Positions 1 to 7,803 of a stretch of 64,000 bases of DNA are shown here, piece after piece. The notes under the pieces were generated by a model. The model searched no databases. It was given only the letters and a program-made list of their open reading frames with translations, and was not told the DNA's origin. Source of the stretch: Hoylesella loescheii (GTDB lineage Bacteria; Bacteroidota; Bacteroidia; Bacteroidales; Bacteroidaceae); contig JADYUK010000003.1 in NCBI GenBank assembly GCA_021531755.1, positions 124,001 through 188,000 of the forward strand. The letters run 5' to 3'. The number at the start of each line of letters is the position of its first letter. The first letter of the stretch is position 1. Position numbers and translations under genes: made by a program.

Positions 1-1337
1 TCTTTCCTGCCCAGACGATAGAAGAGCATGATACCAGCTGTGATGACCCACATGATGCCGGGGACAGTGCTGAAAGCATGATGTATCACCTCCTTAACAG
101 TGTCCGTCTGCTCAACATTAGGCTCATAACCAGCCCATCCCATAACCAAGGCCAGCAACGAGGTGCCCAGAGCCATGCCAATCTTATTGGCCAGAGAGAT
201 GAATGAATACTGGAAACCATCGTTACGGATACCTGTCCTCCACTCTCCGTATTCCACACAGTCAGGAATTATTGCATATATGGCGGTGTTGAAACCTGAG
301 AAGAAGAACTGGGCGAGAGCGGCCAAAGTGTAGAACAAGACAGGGGTATCATCAATAGAGAAGAAGTAAAGCGCAATCATGCTCACTCCCATGAGCATGC
401 TGAAGACACTCGCTGCCCAGCCTTTATTGCCAGTCCATTTGAATACCAGGGGGAAGAGTGCGGCACCTATGATAGACGGGATGACAATCACTCCAGAGAA
501 GAACGAGAAGAGATCCTCATTGCCCTCGACATATTTGAAATAGTATATAAGGTCAGCATTCCGGCCATAAAGGATGAAGCCGAAAAGCAGTTGCCCTATC
601 ACAGCCATCAGGAAAGGCTTGTTCCTCAGCACAGCCCTCAACTGTTCCCCGACAGGATACGCCTTCTGTGCTACAGGTACCGCCACCACCTCCTTGGTCT
701 TTGCAAAACAAAACCAATGACAGCATGTGAATATGCAGCCGTAGATAGCTGCCACACTGATGAAGCCCTGGGCACTGCTGAGCGTGCCGTCGCCACAATA
801 TTTGACAAGTGGCACAGTGATGATGTTAATGACACCTATGGCTATCATCGCAGCCACCGAGCGGCTGGTGTTTATATGCGCACGCTCATCTATGTCCTGT
901 GTCATGGCTCCGCATAGTGTGCCGTATGGCAGATTGACACATGTATAGCCTAACACCAACAGTCCATAGGTTATACTCATATAGATAATCTTGCCAGTAT
1001 AGTCCATGTCAGGATGTGCCCAAAAGCTGAGAACCAGCACAAGGGCTGTCACTGGAGCCCCGAAAAGGAGCCATGGGCGATAACGTCCCCAATGTGACCT
1101 CGTGCGGTCACTGAGGCTGCCTATGAGCGGGTCGTTGAAAGCATCCCAGAAACGAGATACAAGCATAAGGGTCGCCACTGCCGCCATGCTGATACCAAAC
1201 ACATCTGTATAGAAAATCATGAGGAACGACACGACAAATGACCAGCTGAAGTTACAGCCAATATCGCCAAAACCATAGGCAATCTTGCTGATGAAAGGGA
1301 CTTTCCCCTCATTGGGGATAGGTTTTAGATTCTCCAT
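1..1337 (-). CDS. GPH-family sugar:cation symporter, 3' end missing
   Basis: The reading frame starts at the ATG at 1337 (protein begins MENLKPIPNEGKVPF) and runs off the left edge after about 445 codons, so most of the usual ~480-residue protein is present. The N-terminal pattern KIAYGFGDIGCNFSW, followed by FWDAFNDPLIGSLSDRT, is the signature of the glycoside-pentoside-hexuronide symporters related to MelB and YicJ. Repeated hydrophobic segments fit 12 membrane helices in the inner membrane. It is divergent from a LacI regulator and lies beside uronate-catabolic genes, so an oligogalacturonide or uronide substrate is a reasonable inference; the sequence itself does not show the substrate. 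Confidence 0.88.
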   Translation of the reverse strand, partial: MENLKPIPNEGKVPFISKIAYGFGDIGCNFSWSFVVSFLMIFYTDVFGISMAAVATLMLVSRFWDAFNDPLIGSLSDRTRSHWGRYRPWLLFGAPVTALVLVLSFWAHPDMDYTGKIIYMSITYGLLVLGYTCVNLPYGTLCGAMTQDIDERAHINTSRSVAAMIAIGVINIITVPLVKYCGDGTLSSAQGFISVAAIYGCIFTCCHWFCFAKTKEVVAVPVAQKAYPVGEQLRAVLRNKPFLMAVIGQLLFGFILYGRNADLIYYFKYVEGNEDLFSFFSGVIVIPSIIGAALFPLVFKWTGNKGWAASVFSMLMGVSMIALYFFSIDDTPVLFYTLAALAQFFFSGFNTAIYAIIPDCVEYGEWRTGIRNDGFQYSFISLANKIGMALGTSLLALVMGWAGYEPNVEQTDTVKEVIHHAFSTVPGIMWVITAGIMLFYRLGRK

Positions 1338-1384
1338 TTTTTTTTGTTTGATTTTAGTTTTTCGCTTGTTTTGATAGGTGTTCA

Positions 1385-1392
1385 CAAAGTTA
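1385..1392 (-). promoter_or_regulatory. Possible -7 box TAACTTTG for the symporter
   Basis: TAACTTTG reads on the minus strand 48 bases before the symporter ATG. No TTG lies 19-21 bases upstream, so it is weaker than the second candidate at 1471-1501. Confidence 0.35.
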
Positions 1393-1416
1393 GCTGTATC
1401 ATGCCAAGGCTGCGGA

Positions 1417-1428
1417 GGGGGGGGGGGG
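1417..1428. repeat. Homopolymer of 12 G
   Basis: Twelve consecutive G lie between the two candidate symporter promoters. The tract would be a C run in the symporter leader if transcription starts at the distal promoter. Such runs are prone to slippage, and the length may also be a sequencing artefact. Confidence 0.8.
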
Positions 1429-1470
1429 CTCTGCCGGCTTTCAGCCCCTGCCCCGCGCTTTTTGACAATG

Positions 1471-1501
1471 CAAAGGTATAGATTTACAGACATGTAATCA
1501 A
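1471..1501 (-). promoter_or_regulatory. Bacteroidota-type promoter for the symporter
   Basis: On the minus strand a TTG (1501-1499), a 20-base spacer and TACCTTTG (1478-1471) match the TTG-N19..21-TAnnTTTG consensus. It would give a leader of about 130 bases that contains the poly-C run. Confidence 0.55.
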
Positions 1502-1526
1502 GCGTTAGAAAGAATATTTTTCCCAC

Positions 1527-1567
1527 AACCGTTCCCGCAACCGTTCCCATTTTTCGCAACCGTTCCC
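1527..1567. promoter_or_regulatory. Three direct repeats AACCGTTCCC, probable operator
   Basis: AACCGTTCCC occurs at 1527-1536, 1539-1548 and 1558-1567, with starts 12 and 19 bases apart. The last copy stops just before the TTG of the LacI-gene promoter. The position, between two divergent genes one of which is a LacI regulator, suggests the binding region of that regulator. The repeats are direct and not the usual inverted LacI half-sites, so another factor is possible. Confidence 0.5.
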
Positions 1568-1568
1568 A

Positions 1569-1598
1569 TTGCAATTCAAAAGAAAATGCTTAACTTTG
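1569..1598 (+). promoter_or_regulatory. Promoter of the LacI-family gene
   Basis: TTG at 1569-1571, a 19-base spacer and TAACTTTG at 1591-1598 fit the Bacteroidota consensus. Transcription would begin only about 10 bases before the ATG at 1617, which rules out the in-frame ATG at 1569 as the translation start. Confidence 0.7.
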
Positions 1599-1616
1599 CA
1601 GAAAAACCACCATAGC

Positions 1617-2624
1617 ATGAAATACACCACCATTGTCGACATAGCCAGAGAGCTGGGGCTCTCTAAAAGCACAGTCTCCCGAGCCTTGTCCGGAGACACC
1701 CACAATGTCAAGCCAGAGACCATGAGGCTCATCTGCGATACAGCCAGACGCATGGGATACCAGCGCAATGAGATGGCCGTCAACCTGCGGCGCCAGAGCA
1801 CACGCAACATAGGCATCATCATCCCTGAAGTGGTCACGTCGTTCTTCATGAATTTCATCCAGCACGCCCAGAAAGAGCTGCATGACCGTGGCTATCGTAC
1901 CATCATCGCCGTCTCAAACGAGGATTCCGGGATAGAGGCCGAGAACCTGCAGATGCTGGAACAGTGTCGTGTGGAAGGAATCCTGATGAGCGTGTGCCAT
2001 AACAGCAGGAATGTCAGCCTGTACAAGAAGGTCATGTCCCACGGCATCCCCATTGTCTTCTTCGACAGGATGGTGGAGGGGATAGACGCCTCGCAGGTGC
2101 GCATTGACGATTATATTATGGCATTCTTCATGGTGGAGAGGCTGATAAGGCGTGGCTGCCGGAAGATAGTCCATCTTTCAGGCCCAGACCATATCAGCAA
2201 TGGTTATGAGCGGCATCGCGGTTATCGGGATGCCCTGGAGAAATTCTCAATCCCATATGACAGGCGATACGTCATAAGAGGAGGGCTCAGCGCAGAGGAG
2301 GGTGGGGCGGCCATAGAGAGCTTCATATCACAGGGGCTGGCATTGGACAGTCTGTTCGGATTCACAGAGACAGCCACTCTGGGTGCTAAGAGCGTATTGC
2401 AGAAGATGAACTACCGCATACCTGATGATGTGGCGCTATGCTGCATCTCGGGCACAGCGCTCAGCACGCTTGTCCATCCCACCGTCACGTCGGTGGAGCA
2501 ACCTGTAGGGGAGATGGCAGCCCTCTCGTGCAAGTTGCTGCTCGGCCAGATAGCCGACCCTGACTCTCCGCGGGAGAGCATCGTGCTGAGGGGAGACATA
2601 AAGGAGAGGGAGTCTACCAGATGA
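1617..2624 (+). CDS. LacI-family transcriptional regulator
   Basis: The protein has 335 residues from the ATG at 1617. Residues 1-50 are a LacI helix-turn-helix (TIVDIARELGLSKSTVSRAL) with hinge-like VNLRRQSTRNIG, and the rest is a periplasmic-binding-protein-like sensor fold (IGIIIPEV, VFFDRM, RGCRKIVHLSGP). Such proteins repress or activate sugar genes and respond to a sugar or sugar-phosphate. An earlier in-frame ATG at 1569 overlaps the -33 box and was rejected. It is divergent from the symporter and upstream of the uronate genes, so it probably controls this locus. The effector is not visible from sequence. Confidence 0.9.
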   Translation: MKYTTIVDIARELGLSKSTVSRALSGDTHNVKPETMRLICDTARRMGYQRNEMAVNLRRQSTRNIGIIIPEVVTSFFMNFIQHAQKELHDRGYRTIIAVSNEDSGIEAENLQMLEQCRVEGILMSVCHNSRNVSLYKKVMSHGIPIVFFDRMVEGIDASQVRIDDYIMAFFMVERLIRRGCRKIVHLSGPDHISNGYERHRGYRDALEKFSIPYDRRYVIRGGLSAEEGGAAIESFISQGLALDSLFGFTETATLGAKSVLQKMNYRIPDDVALCCISGTALSTLVHPTVTSVEQPVGEMAALSCKLLLGQIADPDSPRESIVLRGDIKERESTR

Positions 2625-3123
2625 GAGTGTGGCCTCCCCCCGCAGCGGGCAGCGTGTCATACGTGGACAATCACTGCATAATATCTCGTAAACATATTTA
2701 TGAGTAGGGGGGGGAGATAAGCCCCGGTCAACAGCCATATTGGAATCAGATGTCAGCCGGTAAGATTGTCTCTACGGCTAATTTGGGATGCTTACCATTC
2801 TTTACACTCCTAAAATACGTCAAATATGGGATGCTTACCTACGGCTTGCCTGCAAGCATAACGCAAAAGGGGGAGGCGGACGCTTTATCCTGATTAGGGT
2901 AAGCATCCGCCTCCTCGAGTTATGGGGTCAGACAGTGTGTGGACAGTATGGTTTATGTGGTGTCCGTATGGGAGAATGGGGGTGGTGTCTTTACAAGACT
3001 CCGTAAACACATTGCCACCTGTCTATATATATGTGTTTGGGCCTCATGTATGCGTGTGGCCGCCGCTGTGTCCCCTTTATGTCATGACATCGGCGTGCAT
3101 ATGGTGGCCTCATTACGTCAAGC
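2625..3123. other. Intergenic region with repeated GGATGCTTACC and a hairpin
   Basis: No convincing gene is present. GGGATGCTTACC occurs at 2785-2796 and 2828-2839 (43-base period), and its inverse GGTAAGCATCC near 2898-2908. The inverse copy is part of a long hairpin at 2872-2914 (arms GGAGGCGGA and TCCGCCTCC, extended by a further imperfect four pairs). A run of eight G lies at 2707-2714. The hairpin lies between convergent lacI and the mannonate oxidoreductase gene and may end transcription from either side. Confidence 0.5.
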
Positions 3124-3936
3124 CTACATTGACAGGCAGTTGAATCCGCCGTCGACTACAGCCACGGTTCCTGTTACGAACTTTGCGGCGTCGGACATTA
3201 GGTAGTGGATTGTGCCGCAGAGCTCGTCAGGCTCGCCCATGCGGCCGAACGGTGTCTGGCGTATGACATCATTGCCACGCTGTGTGTATGAGCCGTCAGG
3301 GTTGGTGAGCAGGGTGCGGTTCTGCTCTGTGATGAAGAATCCTGGCGCGATGGCATTGACACGTATCCCCTCTCCGAACTTCCTTGCGCACTCAGTGGCC
3401 ATGAAAGCGGTGAAATTGCTTATGCCTGCCTTTGCCGCCGCATATCCGCAGACACGTGTGATAGGGCGGAAGGCGGCCATCGAGGAGAAGTTTATGATGG
3501 AGCCTTTGCCCTGTGCCACCATCGGCTTCAGGAATACCTGTGTAGGGATGACGGTGCCAGTGAGGTTGAGGTTGAGCACTTTCTGGAACTGCTCTGTCTC
3601 CAGGTCGAAGAAGTTCTTGTCGGGAGCGATGGTCGCTCCTGGCATGTTGCCGCCAGCGGCATTGAGCAGAGTGTCTATGCGGCCGTACTTTGCCATGATG
3701 TCGTCACAGTTCTTCTGTACGACAGCCTGGTCCATCACATCGGTCTTCATGAACTCGCATATTCCTCCGGCAGCCTGTATCTCGGCTGCTATCTTGTCGC
3801 CCACGTCAGCCTTGCGTCCGAGGATGATGACCTTGGCACCCTCGAGAGCGAGATATTTTGCTATGCAGCGGCCGAGTATTCCTGTGCCGCCTGTTATGAC
3901 TACGACGTAGTCCTTGATGTTGAAAAGTTCAGTCAT
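3124..3936 (-). CDS. D-mannonate oxidoreductase, SDR type (fructuronate reductase)
   Basis: This 270-residue short-chain dehydrogenase has the nucleotide-binding TGGTGILG at residues 15-22, NAAGG near 92-96 and the catalytic Ser151/152-Tyr165-xxx-Lys169 set (GYAAAKAG). Its place directly after uxuA suggests the SDR form of D-fructuronate to D-mannonate reductase, which replaces the classical UxuB in many Bacteroidota. The reaction feeds UxuA in glucuronate and galacturonate breakdown. The SDR family assignment is certain; the substrate rests on gene context. It starts 39 bases after the uxuA stop and is probably in the same operon. Confidence 0.85.
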   Translation of the reverse strand: MTELFNIKDYVVVITGGTGILGRCIAKYLALEGAKVIILGRKADVGDKIAAEIQAAGGICEFMKTDVMDQAVVQKNCDDIMAKYGRIDTLLNAAGGNMPGATIAPDKNFFDLETEQFQKVLNLNLTGTVIPTQVFLKPMVAQGKGSIINFSSMAAFRPITRVCGYAAAKAGISNFTAFMATECARKFGEGIRVNAIAPGFFITEQNRTLLTNPDGSYTQRGNDVIRQTPFGRMGEPDELCGTIHYLMSDAAKFVTGTVAVVDGGFNCLSM

Positions 3937-3974
3937 GATGTCTTGTTTCTGTTTTCAGGTTAGTTCTTGTGGTC

Positions 3975-5177
3975 TTATTCTTGAGCTATTGTGGCGAGTA
4001 TTCCCTGCACTTGTCCCATGGCGAACATGCGTCCGAGGAATGAGTATCCGGCGTTGTAGCCACGGTTCTCGTCGCCGAGCATTGTCATGCCGTGGTCCAC
4101 GCGGAATGGCAGGTTGGGGTTCTCGTGCTCAAATATGCGTGCGAGCTCGACAACATTGGCGCGGCCTCCGAGGTGTGACGCCTCAGTGAAGTCGCCGTTG
4201 GGGAAGACCTTGCATGAGCGCAGATGCACGAACCATGTGCGCGAGGCGTATTTGCGTGCCATCTCCACCACGTTGTTGTGTGCGCCGGCAGATAGTGAAC
4301 CTGCACAGAATGTCAGTCCGTTATGCTTGTTGTCGACAGCTTTTAGGAACCATTCGATGTCCTCGTCGTTAGTGACTATGCGTGGCAGGCCGAGAATCTG
4401 GAACGGTGGGTCGTCAGGATGGACACACATGTACATGTCGCACTCCTCACAGACAGGCATTATGGCGCTGAGGAAATAGGCCATGTTCTGGCGCAGCTTG
4501 TCGCGGTCTATGCCCTTATACAGGGCGAGGAGCTCTCTGAAAAGCTCTACGGGATGCTCATCACCCTCCTTGAAGTTGCCGCTGACGAATCCCTGTGTCT
4601 TTATCACGATGTTCTCGACAAGGGCGTGGTCTTTCTCCGGATTCATGGTGAGACGCAGCTCCTCCACCTCCCGCAGTATATCTCTTCCGTTAGGCTGTCC
4701 GTCAGGTCCGAGCACCTTGAAGTTCTTCCAGTCGTCGGCAGCGCCCTCGCGTTTGAGTATGTGTATGTCAAAATAGGCGAACTCCGGGATGCTGAAATAG
4801 AGGTTGCTTGTGCCGTCGGCGTTAGGGTGGAGCAGGTCAGTGCGTGCCCAGTCGAGCACTGGCATGAAGTTATAGCATACGGTGTGTATGCCTTCTGCTG
4901 CCAGATTGCGCAGGCTCTCCTTGTATATCTCTATCTGCTCGTCGCGGTCAGGGCCTCCGTATTTTATTGTCTCGGTGACGGGCAGCGACTCGACTACCGA
5001 CCATCTCATGCCGTACGACTCGATGTACTCCCTGAGGTCATGTATCTTCTCGCGTGTCCACACCTGTCCCAATGGCACATCGTGAAGTGCGGTCACGATG
5101 CCCTCGACACCGATTTGCTTCAGCATGGCAAGTGTTATCTTATCGTTCTTGCCAAACCATCTCCATGTTCTTTCCAT
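3975..5177 (-). CDS. uxuA: Mannonate dehydratase UxuA
   Basis: This 400-residue protein starts MERTWRWFGKNDKITLAMLKQ and carries family features GVEGIVTALHDVPLGQVW, HPDDPPFQILGLPRIV, FVHLRS and FRVDHGMTM, which supply metal ligands of the TIM-barrel enzyme. It removes water from D-mannonate to give 2-keto-3-deoxy-D-gluconate in the cytosol. Length matches the family. Upstream on the same strand is GH28 and downstream the mannonate oxidoreductase, forming a galacturonate-to-KDG route. The kinase and aldolase that follow in the pathway are not in this window. Confidence 0.95.
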   Translation of the reverse strand: MERTWRWFGKNDKITLAMLKQIGVEGIVTALHDVPLGQVWTREKIHDLREYIESYGMRWSVVESLPVTETIKYGGPDRDEQIEIYKESLRNLAAEGIHTVCYNFMPVLDWARTDLLHPNADGTSNLYFSIPEFAYFDIHILKREGAADDWKNFKVLGPDGQPNGRDILREVEELRLTMNPEKDHALVENIVIKTQGFVSGNFKEGDEHPVELFRELLALYKGIDRDKLRQNMAYFLSAIMPVCEECDMYMCVHPDDPPFQILGLPRIVTNDEDIEWFLKAVDNKHNGLTFCAGSLSAGAHNNVVEMARKYASRTWFVHLRSCKVFPNGDFTEASHLGGRANVVELARIFEHENPNLPFRVDHGMTMLGDENRGYNAGYSFLGRMFAMGQVQGILATIAQE

Positions 5178-5267
5178 TGTGTTTTGCTTTTTATGTTATA
5201 TTTTTGTCATTTATGCTTATGTCTGTTGTTGTATGTCCCTCCGCCAGTGGCTTGTGCTGTTGGCGGA

Positions 5268-6593
5268 TTATCTTATCCTCACGTTCCTTGTCCGTGTGTT
5301 CTCTATCATTGTCTCAGAGAATTCTTTCTTCTCGTCTGTGACATCGATGTCCTCGAACGTGAAGTCATGCAGGTAGTACTTGTCGCTTTTCCCCACGTCG
5401 AAGAAGTTGCGGCACTCCATCTTTATGTTCCTCATCGTGATGTTGTTGCATTCAGATAGCGGCATGTCGTCCCTCTGCTGTGGTTTGAAGAACTGTGTCC
5501 ATGGCCTCACAACGATGAAGCTCCCACACTTTCCGGTCATGTCCTCGACGGTGACATACTCATAGTGCTGTGGTGTGTCGGGTCTCATCTTGAGCCATAT
5601 GACGCGGTTCGCGTTCTCGGCATGGCACCGCCTGATGATTATGTTGCGGTCGTGGAGCGACTCAGACCCTAATGTGAGGCATCCGTGAACACGCCCGTAG
5701 CGGCAGTCCTGGATGATGATTCTGTTGCACGGCCCGTTGTTCTCGTCCTTGTCCGCGTATGTCCCTTTCCCTCCTTTCAGCACGACGGCATCGTCATTGA
5801 CGTGCATGAAGCATCCTTGGATGAGCACATCGTCACACACGTCGATATCTATGGCGTCAGAGCTTGGCGCGCCACGTTTTGGCTGTGGCTCATAGATACC
5901 CTCTGTCGGGGCATATATGTAGCAGTCAAGGTATCTCACTCTCTGGCAGCGGTACAGATGGTTGGTCCAGAAGGGGCTGTTGACGAGACGGACATCCTGA
6001 ACGGTGACATCAGTCGAGTTGGATATATAGACGAGTCTTGGGCGCTGTGCGTCCTTGTTTGTACACTGTGGGTTCCACTGTCTCCTTATCCAGAACTCCT
6101 GCCAGTATGCCAGTCCGTTGCCATCTATTGTCCCTTTCCCGGTTATCGAGAAGTTGTCCACCTTGTCGGCATTGACGAGAGCTGAGAAGTATTTGCATGT
6201 CTCTCCCTCGATTCTTGTGGTTGTTATGGCGTAGTCGATTATGCGCTCGGAGCCTTTCAGACGGCCTCCCTCGGCTATGTGCAGATGGGTCTTGGGCTTG
6301 AAGAAGAGGCTCCCTGAGAGGAATGTCCCCTGTGGTATGACCACCACTCCGCCGCCGTCATTCGCGGCGCGGTCTATGACAGCCTGTATTCTCTCTGTCT
6401 GTACGATGGTGCTGTCTGTCAAGACTCCGTAGTCTGTCACGACATAGTGTCTGCCCAGTTGGGTGGGGGCAATCTTTGTGGCGTTGCTGAACCATGGGTC
6501 GATTACTGTGCCATCGGGCCACAATTCTTTCTTCGCGTTTGCTGCGACGGCTACGAGCAGCATTATGAAAAGCAAGGATTTTCTCATTGTCAT
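5268..6593 (-). CDS. GH28 polygalacturonase-like secreted glycosidase
   Basis: The protein has 441 residues and a signal peptide (MTMRKSLLFIMLLVAVAANA). The middle shows right-handed beta-helix features of GH28: SDAIDIDVCDD, a second acidic pair in VNDDAVVLKGG, RVHGCLTLGSES and VIWLKMRPD. These correspond to the NTD, DD, GHG and RIK blocks with several substitutions, so an exo-acting or rhamnogalacturonan-type activity is possible rather than plain polygalacturonase. It would release galacturonic acid in the periplasm for the uxuA pathway encoded downstream. Confidence 0.88.
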   Translation of the reverse strand: MTMRKSLLFIMLLVAVAANAKKELWPDGTVIDPWFSNATKIAPTQLGRHYVVTDYGVLTDSTIVQTERIQAVIDRAANDGGGVVVIPQGTFLSGSLFFKPKTHLHIAEGGRLKGSERIIDYAITTTRIEGETCKYFSALVNADKVDNFSITGKGTIDGNGLAYWQEFWIRRQWNPQCTNKDAQRPRLVYISNSTDVTVQDVRLVNSPFWTNHLYRCQRVRYLDCYIYAPTEGIYEPQPKRGAPSSDAIDIDVCDDVLIQGCFMHVNDDAVVLKGGKGTYADKDENNGPCNRIIIQDCRYGRVHGCLTLGSESLHDRNIIIRRCHAENANRVIWLKMRPDTPQHYEYVTVEDMTGKCGSFIVVRPWTQFFKPQQRDDMPLSECNNITMRNIKMECRNFFDVGKSDKYYLHDFTFEDIDVTDEKKEFSETMIENTRTRNVRIR

Positions 6594-6633
6594 ATACTGT
6601 TGGTTAGGTGTTATATACTGTTTGTTAGGTTTT
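6592..6633. repeat. Two copies of a 21-base direct repeat
   Basis: ATATACTGTTnGTTAGGT occurs twice with a 21-base period, right at the GH28 start codon. It is probably a small tandem duplication in the leader between the rhamnosidase remnant and the GH28 gene. Confidence 0.7.
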
Positions 6634-6698
6634 GTCTGAGTCTTCTGTGTGGCTGTAGGATAGCCATGATTCTTGTGGAGTATATAGCTGGCGGAGTG

Positions 6699-6992
6699 TC
6701 AGTGCGGTTGTGCCGTGACGGACGGGGTTATCTCCAATGCTCCCAGTCCCGCCTTCCGGTACTCGTCGAGCAGCCAGACGAGATTCCCGTGGTCTATGCT
6801 GCTGCCCAGCCACCACCACCGTGAACCGGGGCGTGTCTCGCGCCTTGCCGCCGGCCATAGGGGACTGTCAGGAGTTGTCCATGCCGATACGGTGTCAGTA
6901 GGCTGAGGCATAGCCGACGGCATTGTCACCCGGCCGTCAGCATGGCTGTGGAGAGAGACAATGAGAGATACCGTGATGAGGAGTCGCTTCAT
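6699..6992 (-). pseudogene. N-terminal remnant of a GH106-like alpha-L-rhamnosidase
   Basis: This frame encodes 97 residues: a signal peptide (MKRLLITVSLIVSLHSHADG) and then RPGSRWWWLGSSIDHGNL and YRKAGLGALEITP, which resemble the start of the GH106/glycosyl-hydrolase family of about 900-1100 residues. After EITP the frame changes to SVTAQPH and stops. Only about 100 bases separate it from the GH28 gene, so the catalytic domain is absent and has been deleted. It precedes GH28 on the same strand and may have been the first gene of the operon. Family assignment rests on this short N-terminal match. Confidence 0.65.
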
Positions 6993-7803
6993 TCCTTATA
7001 GTACGATTTAAGTCATAATGTGTTCCCGTCTGCAAATTTACTCTTTTTTGTTGAGAATAAGACACCTGAAGCCACCTTTTTTTGATATTGGTTCTGAAAA
7101 AATCATTCTCCTGTCCCTTAGCCCCCTCCTTCTCCCGTGCCCGTCGGTGTTCACGTATAACCCCATGAGACATGAATGCCGTGGGCAACCCCTCCTTCTC
7201 CCGTGCCCGCCGGTGTTCACGTATGACCCCATGAGACATGAATGCCGGGGGCACCCCCTTCTTCGTCCGTGCCCTCTGTGGACAATAGCAAGCTCATGAC
7301 TCTCAGCTTGGCATCTGTTTCTAACAGCCTCGCCCCTTCTTTGGATAATAGTAAGCTCGGTATATTAGCATGGTGTCAGTTGGCTAATCAATGAAATAAA
7401 CATCAAGGACTACTATATCAAGGTCTTTATAATGTTACCGGACAGTAATAAAAAATATCTTTCTGGCAAGTACAATAAAGAGCCTCAATGTGCGTTATAC
7501 AGACAGGAGAAAAGCAGGAGGTGCAGGTTAAGAATCGTAAGCGTAGCCTTTGAGCCTCCCATCCAGTATCTCTTGCCCTCTCATCCAGTACCTTTGGCCG
7601 TGTCAGAGGCACTGAATGGCGAAACGGCCTCATGGCGCAGAAAACTGTAAGCTGAACCACCCACGTGGCTTACAGACTGTAAGTGTTCGGGGCCTCGCCA
7701 TCTTACGCCTCCTCATATGCCATGCTCTCACCCCGCAAGGCCATACGTGCTGCCATGCATCCCCACTTCTCCATGTCGAATACCCAAACTATTCCATCCG
7801 TCT
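6993..7803. other. Intergenic region of 0.8 kb with several tandem repeats
   Basis: I see no supported gene. The region contains a 66-base tandem repeat (7122-7275), an imperfect pair near 7279 and 7342 (TGGACAATAGCAAGCTC / TGGATAATAGTAAGCTC, 63 bases apart), a 22-base repeat (ATCCAGTA at 7561 and 7583), and TTACCGGACAGTAATAAAAA at 7435-7454, identical to 24609-24628. A TAAATTTG box on the minus strand (7033-7040) may serve the rhamnosidase remnant and GH28. Confidence 0.6.
7122..7275. repeat. 66-base tandem repeat, about 2.3 copies
   Basis: The block beginning CCCCTCCTTCTCCCGTGCCC recurs at exactly 66 bases, with a shorter, more diverged third start near 7255. Each unit contains CCCCATGAGACATGAATGCC. 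It is unrelated in sequence to the 66-base family near 18.4 kb but has the same period. Confidence 0.85.

Noticed and set aside
4419..5459. Long open frame of 346 codons opposite uxuA and GH28
   Set aside because: It is antisense to two well-supported genes, has no family motif and an unnatural Cys/Val/Leu-rich composition.
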